From the NCBI GenBank assembly GCA_036264135.1, contig DATARN010000058.1, forward strand, positions 1-64,000: a stretch of 64,000 nt of DNA, read 5' to 3'. The DNA is from DATARN01 sp036264135 (GTDB taxonomy: Bacteria > Actinomycetota > Acidimicrobiia > Acidimicrobiales > Palsa-688). The notes below the pieces were generated by a model. The model did not search any database, was not told the DNA's origin, and worked only from the letters and a program-made list of their open reading frames with translations. The translations under genes and the position numbers were made by a program. Each line of letters opens with the position of its first letter. The stretch's first letter is position 1. This document shows, piece by piece, positions 18,179-26,800 of this stretch.

Positions 18179-19627
18179 TTAGAAGTCCAACATCGAGAGC
18201 TCGGGGATCCAGGCACGGGCCCGGGTGACGGCCTCGCGCCAGCGGTCACGGTCGAGTCGGGCGGTGGGCTCCACCACCACGCGGGGCTTCCAGGCGGCGG
18301 CCACCTCTTCCTCGTCGGCCCAAAGCCCGATGGCCATACCGGCCAGATAGGCGGCGCCGAGGGTGGTGGCCTCGAGGACGGGGGAGACCTCGACGGGCCG
18401 CCCGCAGGCGTTGGCCAGCGACTGCACGAAAACCGAGTTGGCGCTCATGCCGCCGTCGACCCGGAGGCTGGTGATGGACCGGCCGGCGTCTGTCTCCGCC
18501 GCCTCCAGCATGTCGGCGCCGCGGTGGGCGACGCCCTCCAGCACGGCCCGGACGACCTCGGCGCGCCCGCTGCCCCGGGTCAGTCCGATGAGGGTGCCCC
18601 GGGCGCCGAAATCCCACGCCGGCGTACCCAGGCCGAGCAGGGCGGGCACGAAGTAGACGCCGCCGCTGTCGGCGCACTGCCGGGCCACCTCTTCGGACGC
18701 CGCGGCGGACGGGATGACGCCCAGGTCGTCGCGGAGCCACTCGACCGCCGTCCCCGCCGAGAGGGTGACGGCCTCGACGCCCCAGACGATCCTGCCGTGG
18801 CGGCGCCAGGCGGCGATGGGGAAGCAGCCGCCTTTCCCCCGTACAGGAAAGGAGGGGCGGGGTCCGAGGCACACGTCGAGCATCCCGCCCGTTCCGAACG
18901 TCGCCTTGGCCAGGCCCGGGCGGGTGCAGCCTTGGCCGACCATCGACGCCTGCTGGTCGCCGGCGATCCCGGTGATGGGCGGGGCGCCGGGCAGGGCGGA
19001 CGCCAGGCCCGCCTCGCCCGGTGCGCAGGAGGAGTCGATCATGTGGGGCAACATTCCGGGTGGGATGCGCAGCGCCTCCAGCACGGCGGGGTCCCATTGG
19101 GCACCGTCGGTGGTCACCAGGCCGGTGACCAAGGCGTTGGTGGAATCGGTCACGTGCGCCGTGCCGCCGTTCAGCTTCCAGCCGATCCAGGTGTCGATCG
19201 TGCCGAACATGAGGTCCCGGGTCCGGCCGTAGTCGTAGGAGTCGAGGAGGTACGCCACCTTGGTGGCGGACGCGCTCGGCGGCACCCGGATCCCCTGGCC
19301 CTGCAGCATCAGGCAGGCGCCGACGGTTCGCAGGTCCTGCCAGCCGATGCTCGGGCCGACCGGTTCGCCCGTCGCCCGATCCCAGACGACCGTCGAGGCG
19401 CGTTGATTGGTGATGCCCACGGCGTCGACCGGGCCGCCGGCCGTCAGCGACTGGCGGGCCACGTCCAAGGCGGCCTCCGCCATCGCCGCGGCGTCGAACT
19501 CCACGAACCCCGCCGATGGAGTAGACGGCAGGGTGGGTCGAGCGTATTCGTGGCCGACCTCACCGGCCGATCCGACGATCGAGGCGCGGACGCTGCTCGT
19601 GCCCACATCGATGACCAGGATGCTGAT
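18179..19627 (-). CDS. FGGY-family kinase, glycerol kinase-like; apparent ATC start
   Basis: 482 residues. FGGY motifs: ILVIDVGTSSVRASI at the N-terminus (phosphate-1 loop), GITNQRASTVVWDRATG, WQDLRT, TGIAGDQQASMVGQG and the C-terminal RVDGGMSANSVFVQ adenosine motif. It is probably glycerol kinase or a close relative, as it is the last gene of the glpD operon. Start: the conserved N-terminus has no nearby ATG/GTG/TTG. An AAGGGGGG (19633-19640) sits 5 nt before ATC 19627, giving M-S-ILVIDVG. The only upstream canonical starts are GTG 19669/19666, which lack a ribosome site and add 14 unconserved residues. A second glycerol kinase is at 41761-43248. Confidence 0.88.
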   Translation of the reverse strand: MSILVIDVGTSSVRASIVGSAGEVGHEYARPTLPSTPSAGFVEFDAAAMAEAALDVARQSLTAGGPVDAVGITNQRASTVVWDRATGEPVGPSIGWQDLRTVGACLMLQGQGIRVPPSASATKVAYLLDSYDYGRTRDLMFGTIDTWIGWKLNGGTAHVTDSTNALVTGLVTTDGAQWDPAVLEALRIPPGMLPHMIDSSCAPGEAGLASALPGAPPITGIAGDQQASMVGQGCTRPGLAKATFGTGGMLDVCLGPRPSFPVRGKGGCFPIAAWRRHGRIVWGVEAVTLSAGTAVEWLRDDLGVIPSAAASEEVARQCADSGGVYFVPALLGLGTPAWDFGARGTLIGLTRGSGRAEVVRAVLEGVAHRGADMLEAAETDAGRSITSLRVDGGMSANSVFVQSLANACGRPVEVSPVLEATTLGAAYLAGMAIGLWADEEEVAAAWKPRVVVEPTARLDRDRWREAVTRARAWIPELSMLDF

Positions 19628-19632
19628 GACGT

Positions 19633-19640
19633 CCCCCCTT
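19633..19640 (-). promoter_or_regulatory. Shine-Dalgarno supporting an ATC start
   Basis: AAGGGGGG on the minus strand lies 5 nt upstream of ATC 19627 and decides the preferred start of the FGGY kinase. It would fall inside the coding region if GTG 19669 or 19666 were used. Confidence 0.5.
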
Positions 19641-19698
19641 GTCTCGTGGTCGCCGGTTTCGCCCACCACGTCAGTGGCAGGCAGAAACGCCGGGCGGG

Positions 19699-20097
19699 TC
19701 AGGCCAGGCGCTGGCGGCGCCGGAAGCCTAGATACCCACCGAGCATGCCGAGGGAAGTAAACACCACCAGGAACAGCAGGAAGTTGACCGCCTGGGTCGC
19801 GGTGAGGGTCCCCTGGCCAACGCCGACGATCACGCGGAGAATCAAGAAGGCGCCCGCGGGCACGGCCACCGCCAAGGCGCCGTGGACCAGCGGAGACGGC
19901 TGGGCTCCCCCGGCCACCGCTCCGGCGAGGAGAGGGGCGACGAGGACGAGGGCCAAGGCGGCCACGACCCACAGGTTCGACTCGTGACCGGCCTGGCTGG
20001 GGCCACCCAACCACAGCACCAGGCCGCACGGAACGGCCACCGCGAGGTAGGCGACGATGCCCCGCCCGACGGCGCGCCGGTCGATGGCTACGGCCAT
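19699..20097 (-). CDS. Small four-helix membrane protein
   Basis: 132 residues with four hydrophobic segments (GIVAYLAVAVPCGLVLWL, LWVVAALALVLVAPLLAGAV, VHGALAVAVPAGAFLILRVI, AVNFLLFLVVFTSLGMLGGYLGF), ending in Arg-rich RRRQRLA. It overlaps the upstream FAD-oxidase gene by 10 bp and lies within the glpD-type operon. No named family is recognised; it does not show the NPA motifs of a GlpF aquaporin. A role in envelope or glycerol metabolism is context only. Confidence 0.7.
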   Translation of the reverse strand: MAVAIDRRAVGRGIVAYLAVAVPCGLVLWLGGPSQAGHESNLWVVAALALVLVAPLLAGAVAGGAQPSPLVHGALAVAVPAGAFLILRVIVGVGQGTLTATQAVNFLLFLVVFTSLGMLGGYLGFRRRQRLA

Positions 20098-21608
20098 GGT
20101 GGCGGCCCGAACGGTGACGGAAGGCCCAGCTTCCCGGGGTTGAGCACGCCGTTGGGGTCCAAGGCCGCCTTCATGGCCACCAAGACGTCGAAGGCCGGTC
20201 CCAGCGCCGGCGCCAGGTGGCGTCCCCGGTTGAGCCCGATCCCGTGGTGGTGGCTGATGGCGCCGCCGCAGGCGGCCGTCGCCGCCATGGCCACGTCCCA
20301 GACCTGGCGGTAATAGGCCTCACCGGCCTCGGTGCCGGGGGGTACGTCGCCGGCGAAGGTGAAGTACAAGCAGGCTCCGTCACCGTAGGCATGCGACTGG
20401 TGAACGGAGGCGAGAACGGTGCCGGCCACGGCACCGACACCCGCCATCACCTCGTGGTGAAGGTGCGACAGCACCGACCAGCGGGCCGCCACCTCGATGG
20501 TGTCCACGGTGAGGCCGGCCCGCAGCGCCTTTTCCAGGGCCCCGACGTCGAGGCGGCGCGCCATCCAACGCTCGACCAAGGCGTCGTCAAGACGGTTGGC
20601 GCCGGCGGTACCGGCCTCATCGGCCACCACCGCCATCACGGCGTCGACGATCGCCGGGTCGCCTTCGTCCACCACGATCAGCACGTTCGACCCCTCGGGA
20701 GCCAGCCCGGGAAAGCCGCTGCCGCTCTCCAGTGCGTCGTACAGCCGGATCACCGCCGGCGTGGCGCCCCGGCGAAGGGTCCGGCGGCAGGCGTCCAACC
20801 CGGCTTCGAACGAGGGGAATCCGTAGGCGGCGCGGCGTTCGGCCGCCGCCATGGGGTGAACCCGTAGCCGCACCGAGGTGATCACGCCGAGGGTGCCCTC
20901 GCTGCCGAGGAACACGTGGTTCAGGTCGGGGCCGGTGGCCGAGCGCGGCGCGGCCCCGCCGGTGCGGATGACCCGACCGTCGGCCAGGGCGACGTCGAGG
21001 CCGGCCACCATGTCCTCGATCTTGCCGTAGCGGGTGGAGTACTGACCGGCGCTGCGACAGGCCACCCAGCCGCCGACCGTTGACAGCGCCATGGACTGCG
21101 GCCAATGGCCGAGCGTCAGCCCGTGGTCCCGGCGGAGGTCCGTTTCCAGGACGTCCCCGAAGGTCCCGGGGCCGACGTCGACGAGCAGCGACTCGTCGTC
21201 CACCGCCGCGATGCCGGCCAGGCCGGTCATGTCCAGGAGTACGCCGCCGAAGATTGGGATGGCTCCGCCCGACACGCCGCTGCCGCCTCCCGCCGGGGTC
21301 ACCGGAATCCGGGCGTGGTCGCAGGCCGCAAGGACGGCGGCCACCTCGCCGGCGGTGGTGGGCCGGGCCACGACGGCGGCCATGGCCGCCGCTTCGCCTG
21401 CCAGGGCCCAGCCGGTGGCCAACGGCCACCAGTCCCGCCCCGCATCGTGGCGGCCCTCGACGGACGTGTCGATCACCCGGCACACCGCCCGCAGCCGGTC
21501 GATCAGGGTGTCCGGTACGGGGACCGCGGCCGCCGCGAACCGGGCCCGAGCCGCCGCCGGGAGGGTGATGGCCGGCGTCGGTGTGCCGCCGCCGATGGCT
21601 TCAGGCAC
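20088..21608 (-). CDS. FAD-binding oxidase, alkylglycerone-phosphate synthase-like
   Basis: 506 residues. A PCMH-type FAD domain: RPTTAGEVAAVLAAC, the pyrophosphate loop TPAGGGSGVSGGAIP (about 100-115), GHWPQSMALSTVGGWVA and FLGSEGTLGVIT. The C-terminal FAD-oxidase domain ends with SHHHGIGLNRGRHL and LDPNGVLNPGKLG, where the His triad and Arg resemble alkyldihydroxyacetone-phosphate synthase (AGPS). The true reaction is uncertain; D-lactate or glycolate dehydrogenases share the fold. GTG 21608 starts 49 bp downstream of glpD in the same operon, which suits a glycerol-phosphate/DHAP-linked substrate. Confidence 0.85.
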   Translation of the reverse strand: MPEAIGGGTPTPAITLPAAARARFAAAAVPVPDTLIDRLRAVCRVIDTSVEGRHDAGRDWWPLATGWALAGEAAAMAAVVARPTTAGEVAAVLAACDHARIPVTPAGGGSGVSGGAIPIFGGVLLDMTGLAGIAAVDDESLLVDVGPGTFGDVLETDLRRDHGLTLGHWPQSMALSTVGGWVACRSAGQYSTRYGKIEDMVAGLDVALADGRVIRTGGAAPRSATGPDLNHVFLGSEGTLGVITSVRLRVHPMAAAERRAAYGFPSFEAGLDACRRTLRRGATPAVIRLYDALESGSGFPGLAPEGSNVLIVVDEGDPAIVDAVMAVVADEAGTAGANRLDDALVERWMARRLDVGALEKALRAGLTVDTIEVAARWSVLSHLHHEVMAGVGAVAGTVLASVHQSHAYGDGACLYFTFAGDVPPGTEAGEAYYRQVWDVAMAATAACGGAISHHHGIGLNRGRHLAPALGPAFDVLVAMKAALDPNGVLNPGKLGLPSPFGPPPWP

Positions 21609-21656
21609 CCGGCGGCCGCCGAGAGCTGCCCATCCTCGGCGCCGCCCCGGAAACGA

Positions 21657-23342
21657 TCACCCGCCCCCCTGCAGGACCAGGGCGTCGGCGCCGGCGCCGG
21701 CCGCCGGGAGTCCGGCGGCGTCCCGCGACCGGCGGGCGGCTTCGACGTAGGACGAGGCCTCGTCCGCTACCCGTTCCGGCGACCACCCCAGTTCCGGGGC
21801 CAGCAGCCGGGCGACGGCGGTGGCCGCCCCGGCGGCGGCGTCGCGGAGGAGGAATGACGCCCGCGTTCGCCGGTCCAGCACGTCGGCCAACGTCTGGGCC
21901 ATCTCGTAGCGGGCGGCGTACACCGCCTCGGCCCGCAGGTAGGGGAGTCCGGGGACCAGAGGCCGGGCCAACTCGGGGTCGGCCTCGGTCATGGCGACGA
22001 CGGTGCGGGCCTCGCTGCCGTACCGCCCGGCCAGGTGGGTCAGGGTGGCGGCCGAGACGCCGAGCCGGGACGCGGCGTCCGCGGCGAGGAGCGACGAGCA
22101 GCCGAAGGCGCCGACAAGGGGCAGCCGGCGAGTCGGGCTGCGCCGGGGACCCCGACCAAGCAGGTCGACCACCCGGTCGACGGTGTCGGACGCCATCCGG
22201 CGGTAGGTCGTGAGCTTGCCCCCGGTCACCGTCACCACGCCATGGCCGGACACCCGTACCTGGTGGCGACGGGACAGGTCGGCGGTGCGGGCGCTGGTGG
22301 CCGAGCGGACCAGCGGTCGCAGCCCGGCCCACGAGGCCACCACGTCACCGGGCGTGAGCGACGAGGAGGTGGCGGCGTTCAGCGCCCCCAACAGGTAGGC
22401 AACGTCGGCCGGCTGGCATTCGACCTCGTCGAGCGGCCCGTCGTAGTCGGTGTCCGTGGTGCCGACGTAGGTGAAGTCGCCCCACGGGACGACGAACACC
22501 GAGCGGCGATCGTCGGGGACGGGCAGGACGGCGGCGGCGGTGACCGGCAGCCGGTCGGCCCGGAACGTCAGGTGGACACCCTTGGCGGGGCGCAGGGTGC
22601 CGAGAGCGGCCGCCCCCTCATCCAATTGGCGCACGAGGTCGGACCACACGCCGGCGGCGTTCACGACCACTTCCGCCCGCACGGTACGACCGTCCCGGAG
22701 ACGAGCCCCGCTGACCCGCCCGTCCCGGACGATGAGGCTGTCGACCGGCGCGTAGTTGGCGGCCACCGCCCCGTGCTCGAGGACCGCGGTGCGTAGCACG
22801 GTAAGGGCCAGCCGGGCGTCGTCGGCGTGGGCGTCCCAGTACAGGAACCCGGCGACCAGCCGGTCCACGTCGAGGGTGGGGAAGCACTGCAGCGCCTCGT
22901 CCCGGCCGACCCGGCGGTGGCGCTTGCCGATCCGCAGGCCCCCGGTCAAGTCGTACTGCCACAGGGCGACCGAGTACAGCCGGGCCAATCCGCCCGAACG
23001 CATCCCGTCGTGGCCGAACAGTGGGATCAGGAACGGCAGCGGGGTGACGAGATGGGGCGCGTTCTCCAGCAGCCGTTGTCGCTCGGCCAGGGCCTCGTAG
23101 ACCAGCCGGAACTCCCGCTGCTGCAGGTACCGCAGCCCCCCGTGGATGAGTTTGGACGACTTCGAGGACGTGCCCGACGCGAAGTCCTGCGCTTCGACCA
23201 GTGCGGTGCGCAGACCCCGGGCGGCGGCGTCGAGGGCGACGCCGGCACCGGTGATGCCTCCGCCGACGACCAGTACGTCGAACGCGTCATCCGCCATCCG
23301 GGCCAGCGCGCCGTCCCGATCGAAACGGGTCCGGGGCGGCAT
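21657..23342 (-). CDS. glpD: Glycerol-3-phosphate dehydrogenase (aerobic, FAD)
   Basis: 561 residues, membrane-peripheral enzyme oxidising glycerol-3-phosphate to DHAP and feeding electrons to quinone. Dinucleotide-binding DVLVVGGGITGAGVALDAA (about 22-40), the signature SSKSSKLIHGGLRYLQQREF, YVGTTDTDYDG and the GlpD C-terminal capping domain (about 400-530) are present. ATG 23342 was chosen; the upstream open frame contains no family sequence. First gene of a four-gene minus-strand cluster glpD, AGPS-like oxidase, membrane protein, FGGY kinase. Confidence 0.95.
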   Translation of the reverse strand: MPPRTRFDRDGALARMADDAFDVLVVGGGITGAGVALDAAARGLRTALVEAQDFASGTSSKSSKLIHGGLRYLQQREFRLVYEALAERQRLLENAPHLVTPLPFLIPLFGHDGMRSGGLARLYSVALWQYDLTGGLRIGKRHRRVGRDEALQCFPTLDVDRLVAGFLYWDAHADDARLALTVLRTAVLEHGAVAANYAPVDSLIVRDGRVSGARLRDGRTVRAEVVVNAAGVWSDLVRQLDEGAAALGTLRPAKGVHLTFRADRLPVTAAAVLPVPDDRRSVFVVPWGDFTYVGTTDTDYDGPLDEVECQPADVAYLLGALNAATSSSLTPGDVVASWAGLRPLVRSATSARTADLSRRHQVRVSGHGVVTVTGGKLTTYRRMASDTVDRVVDLLGRGPRRSPTRRLPLVGAFGCSSLLAADAASRLGVSAATLTHLAGRYGSEARTVVAMTEADPELARPLVPGLPYLRAEAVYAARYEMAQTLADVLDRRTRASFLLRDAAAGAATAVARLLAPELGWSPERVADEASSYVEAARRSRDAAGLPAAGAGADALVLQGGG

Positions 23343-23481
23343 CGAAAGGATCCTAGGTCTGGACGTGGCGGAACCGGTTCGACAAGAATCGCTATTGCCA
23401 GCCGAATGCTCACCGGGCACTCTGGGTAGAGGACGGTGACGGTTGGCCACCCCCCCAAACCCGAGGAGTGTCTTGAGCCCG

Positions 23482-23715
23482 ATGAAAAACCTGGCCTGGC
23501 GCCAACGGGCCGCCTGCCGAGGCGTCGAACCGGAGATCTTTTACCCGGTGTCCGAGGACGAGGCGGAGGAGGCCAAAGCCATCTGCGGCGGCTGCTCGTG
23601 CCGGGAAGCGTGCCTTGAGTACGCCCTGGGCAACCGCGAGCGGGACGGGGTCTGGGGCGGCGCCACCGAGCGCGAGCGCCGGCGGATGATCCGCCAGCGG
23701 CGACGGTCGGCCTGA
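23482..23715 (+). CDS. WhiB-family iron-sulfur transcriptional regulator
   Basis: 77 residues. Four cluster cysteines: one in RAACRGVEP and three in ICGGCSCREACLEYAL (C-x2-C-x5-C, with an extra Cys between). The GVWGGATERERR turn and Arg-rich tail follow, as in WhiB proteins that bind a 4Fe-4S cluster and the primary sigma factor. The family is essentially restricted to Actinobacteria. GAGGAG at 23463-23468 precedes both TTG 23473 and ATG 23482; ATG is used. Divergent from glpD across about 140 bp. Confidence 0.95.
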   Translation: MKNLAWRQRAACRGVEPEIFYPVSEDEAEEAKAICGGCSCREACLEYALGNRERDGVWGGATERERRRMIRQRRRSA

Positions 23716-23798
23716 CCGGCAACCGCCCGAGCGGGGCGACGGGGCGGGACGGGAATCGGCCCCTTTTCCCCACCTGAACTCCACTACCGTCGCCCCTC

Positions 23799-24953
23799 GT
23801 GGACTGGGACCTGCCCGACGAGCTGGCCCAACTCCAGGCCACGGTGCGGCGGCTGGCCCAGGACAAGGTTCGGCCCCGTGCAAGGGAAATTGACGAGACC
23901 GGCGAGTATCCCGACGACCTCTTCGCCGCGTTCCGCGACGCCGGACTGCTCGGTCTCGGGCTGCCGGCCGAGTACGGCGGCGGGGGCGGCGGCACCCTCG
24001 GACTCACCATCGCCGTCGAGGAGGTGGCCAAGTACTCGAACACCGCGGCTCTCATGCTTCTGCTCACCCGGCTGCCCACCGGGCCCCTGCTGATCGCCGG
24101 CACCGAGGCCCAGAAGCAGCGCTACCTCCCGGGCGTGGCGGCGGGGGAGACCCGGGCGGCGTTCGGGTTGTCGGAGCCGCAGGCGGGGAGCGACGTCGCC
24201 GGCATCCGTACCCGGGCGACCCCCGTTGCCGGCGGCTGGCGGCTCAGCGGCGTCAAGTGCTGGATGTCGGGCGTGGCCCAGGCGGACTGGTACACGGTCT
24301 TTGCCCGCACCGGTGAGGGGCGGCAATCGATCACTGCATTTATTGTCGATCGGACCGCTCCGGGCGTTTCTGTCGGTTCGCTCGACCGAAAAATGGGTGT
24401 CCGTGGCGTTGACACCGGTGAATTGTTGCTGAACGAAGTATTTATTCCGGCTGAAAATGTGATCGGCGAAATCGGCGGGTTCCGGCTGGCCATGCTCGGG
24501 CTGAATGCCATGCGGCCGATCGTCGCCGCCCGGGGTATCGGTCTGGCCGAGGGGGCGCTCATGTACGCCACTGCCTACGCCCAGGAGCGGGCGGCGTTCG
24601 GGCGCCGCATCGCCGACTTCCAGGGCATCCAGTGGGAGATCGCCAAGCTGGCAACGGAGATCGAAGCGGCGCGCCTCCTGACCTACCGAGCGGCGTCGTA
24701 CGCCGACCGCGGCCGATACACCAAGGAGTGGGTGCCCTACCTGTCGATGGCCAAGTACTACGCCACCGAACTGGCGGTGCGGGCGTCGGACCTGTCGCTG
24801 CAGCTACTGGGCGCGGCGGGGTACATGAAGGACCACCCCACGGAGTTGTATTACCGCGACGCCAAACAGTTGACCATCGTGGAGGGGACGAGCCAGGTCC
24901 AGCTGGGCCTGATCGCCCGCGGCGTGCTGGACCGGGACATCTGGTGGGACTAG
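23799..24953 (+). CDS. Acyl-CoA dehydrogenase
   Basis: 384 residues of the standard ACAD fold: helical N-terminal domain, the FAD/substrate segment FGLSEPQAGSDVAGIRTRA (about 125-143), CWMSGVAQADWYTVFARTG, and the C-terminal helical domain with QERAAFGRRIADFQGIQW and IVEGTSQVQLGLIARGVL. It catalyses alpha-beta desaturation of an acyl-CoA with electrons to ETF. A catalytic Glu is plausible in DHPTELYYRDAK. GTG 23799 start; trpD follows 10 bp later, so the two are probably cotranscribed without metabolic relation. Confidence 0.93.
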   Translation: MDWDLPDELAQLQATVRRLAQDKVRPRAREIDETGEYPDDLFAAFRDAGLLGLGLPAEYGGGGGGTLGLTIAVEEVAKYSNTAALMLLLTRLPTGPLLIAGTEAQKQRYLPGVAAGETRAAFGLSEPQAGSDVAGIRTRATPVAGGWRLSGVKCWMSGVAQADWYTVFARTGEGRQSITAFIVDRTAPGVSVGSLDRKMGVRGVDTGELLLNEVFIPAENVIGEIGGFRLAMLGLNAMRPIVAARGIGLAEGALMYATAYAQERAAFGRRIADFQGIQWEIAKLATEIEAARLLTYRAASYADRGRYTKEWVPYLSMAKYYATELAVRASDLSLQLLGAAGYMKDHPTELYYRDAKQLTIVEGTSQVQLGLIARGVLDRDIWWD

Positions 24954-24963
24954 GGGGCGAAGC

Positions 24964-26013
24964 GTGACGCTGGAAGAGCTCGGAGGCTGGCCGTTCATCC
25001 TCTCCCGGCTGGCGAGCGGGGGCGACCTGTCGGCCGGGGAAGCGGCGGCGGCGGTGGCGGATGTCTTCGAGGGCAACGCCACGCCCTCCCAACTGGCTGC
25101 CTTCATCTTCGGGCTGCGCTGCAAGGGCGAGACCGTCGAGGAGATGACCGGCCTGGTCCGGGCCATGCTGGAGTCGGCGGTGTTGGTGCCGTTGCCGCCC
25201 GAGCTGGCCGCCCGAGTGGTCGACACGTGCGGCACCGGGGGCGACCGCAGCGGGACCATCAACGTGTCGACGATCGCGGCGTTCGTCGTCGCCGGCGCCG
25301 GCATCCCCGTGTGCAAGCACGGAAACCGTTCGATCTCCTCCAAGGCGGGCTCGGCCGACGTGCTGGAGTCGCTCGGCGTCGTCATCGACCTAGGCCCCTC
25401 GGGGGTGGCGGCCTGCGTGGTGGAGGCGGGGATCGGGTTCTGCTTCGCCCCCCGTTACCACCCGTCGATGCGCCACGCCGGCCCGACGCGGCGCGAGCTC
25501 GGCGTGCCGACGGTCTTCAACTATTTGGGGCCGCTGGCCAATCCCGCCCGGGTGCGCCGCCAGGTCGTCGGCGTGTCCGACCCGGCGATGGCCGAGAAGA
25601 TGATGGGTGTGCTGGCGGCCAACGGGGCCACCGACACCCTTGTCGTCTTCGGCCACGACGGCCTCGACGAGCTCACCACGACCGACTGCTCGACGGTGCT
25701 GTGCCGGCGGGGCGCGGCGGTGACGTCCTATCAGGTGGACCCGGTTGCCCTGGGGCTACCTCTCGTCTCCCGGGCGTCGCTGTTGGGTGGCGACGCCGCG
25801 ACCAACGCCGACCTCGCCCAGCGCATCCTGGCGGGGGAAAAGGGGCCGCAGCGCGACATCGTGCTCTTGAACGCTGCGGCGGGGCTCGTCGTGGGCGGGG
25901 CGGCGGACGATCTGGCATCCGGGCTCGTCATTGCCGCCTCGGTCATCGACGACGGGCGGGCCGGTGCGTGCCTGTCGCGGCTGGTCGCCGTGTCCCAGGC
26001 CCACGCCGCCTAG
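24964..26013 (+). CDS. trpD: Anthranilate phosphoribosyltransferase
   Basis: 349 residues, normal size. It transfers the phosphoribosyl group of PRPP to anthranilate, the second step of tryptophan synthesis. Diagnostic motifs: the Gly-rich PRPP loop DTCGTGGDRSGTINVST (about 82-98), VCKHGNRSISSKAGSADVLE, RYHPSMRHAGPTRRELGVPT and FNYLGPLANPA. GTG 24964. No other trp gene is in the window, as is common in Actinobacteria where trpD can stand apart. Confidence 0.97.
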   Translation: MTLEELGGWPFILSRLASGGDLSAGEAAAAVADVFEGNATPSQLAAFIFGLRCKGETVEEMTGLVRAMLESAVLVPLPPELAARVVDTCGTGGDRSGTINVSTIAAFVVAGAGIPVCKHGNRSISSKAGSADVLESLGVVIDLGPSGVAACVVEAGIGFCFAPRYHPSMRHAGPTRRELGVPTVFNYLGPLANPARVRRQVVGVSDPAMAEKMMGVLAANGATDTLVVFGHDGLDELTTTDCSTVLCRRGAAVTSYQVDPVALGLPLVSRASLLGGDAATNADLAQRILAGEKGPQRDIVLLNAAAGLVVGGAADDLASGLVIAASVIDDGRAGACLSRLVAVSQAHAA

Positions 26014-26042
26014 CTGCGCTCCTTCCCTGCTGCTGGCTAGGG

Positions 26043-26061
26043 GCCGGCCCGGTGGGCCGGC
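26043..26061 (+). terminator. GC-rich hairpin after trpD
   Basis: GCCGGCCC-GGT-GGGCCGGC is a perfect 8-bp stem with a 3-nt loop, 29 bp past the trpD stop. There is no T-run, so termination activity is inferred from position and stem strength only. Confidence 0.4.
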
Positions 26062-26082
26062 GCGCTTCGGGCGGGCGGCGAT

Positions 26083-26162
26083 CTGTGAAGGCTTTCTGTT
26101 TCTCGGCATCGCTGTTGCCATATATGGTGCGAAATGATGCCGAGAACGCTGGCCGCTCACAG
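26083..26162. repeat. Intergenic palindromic element, copy 1
   Basis: An 80-nt imperfect inverted repeat between trpD and the next gene: CTGTGA...TTCTCGGCATC on the left pairs with GATGCCGAGAA...TCACAG on the right, around a centre containing CCATATATGG. The right arm shares TGCCGAGAAC and GCTCACAGTTCC with copy 2 at 52643-52725. No open reading frame lies inside. It looks like a non-autonomous or regulatory repeat family. Confidence 0.7.
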
Positions 26163-26200
26163 TTCCCAGATTGGGGGGCGGGGCTTGGGCGCGGTGGGTT

Positions 26201-26791
26201 TCAGGAGGCGCGGCGGGTGACCATCGGTCGTCGCGCCTGAGGCATCTGCGGCGCCGGCGTCCCCGTTACGGTGGGCAACTCCCGTAGCGCCGCCTCGACG
26301 GCGTCGAGGCGCTCGTGCAGGTTGGGCGGGGGAACGGACAACGCGCTCGCCGCCTCGTCGTGGCGCCGGCGCCAGTCCCCGCTGACCCGGTGAAGCCGGG
26401 CGGCGCACGCCTCGATATCGCGGACCTCGGCGGCCAGCTCGGCCACTTGGCCCCGACGCGCCATGGGGTGAAGGCCGCTGGCCGCCACCAGCCCGTCGTC
26501 GACTGCCACCGCCCGGGCCGTGATCTCCTGAGCCACGTCGCCCAGCGCCACCGCGGCGGGGGCGATTCGCCGCGCCGAGACGTCGGCGGTGGTCACCGCC
26601 CGGCGGAGCCGCCGGTGCAGGCGCGCCGGGGCGCCGGGGGACGCCAGCCAGGACAGCGGCGCGGGTGAAGGGCGCCCCGGGGCCACCTGATTGGCCCGAG
26701 TGACCTTGCGGAGCACTGCGAGGAGAACGATGACGAAGGTCGTGAAGGCAACCAGGGCCAGAACGCCGAGGACCAGGAGGAAGTCAGCCAC
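26201..26791 (-). CDS. Single-TM protein with helical cytoplasmic domain, unknown
   Basis: 196 residues from GTG 26791. One N-terminal transmembrane helix (MADFLLVLGVLALVAFTTFV) is followed by a basic linker and a mostly helical Ala/Arg-rich region (AAEVRDIEACAARLHRVSGDW, RLDAVEAALRELPTV) suggestive of coiled coil. No family is recognised. It is followed on the opposite side by the palindromic element and is downstream of the Lrp-like gene by 9 bp, so the two probably form one transcript. Confidence 0.65.
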   Translation of the reverse strand: MADFLLVLGVLALVAFTTFVIVLLAVLRKVTRANQVAPGRPSPAPLSWLASPGAPARLHRRLRRAVTTADVSARRIAPAAVALGDVAQEITARAVAVDDGLVAASGLHPMARRGQVAELAAEVRDIEACAARLHRVSGDWRRRHDEAASALSVPPPNLHERLDAVEAALRELPTVTGTPAPQMPQARRPMVTRRAS

Positions 26792-26800
26792 CCCTCAATG

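Noticed and set aside
18179..23342. Glycerol facilitator (GlpF) as the 4-TM protein in the glpD operon
   Set aside because: The protein is too short (132 residues) and lacks both NPA motifs.
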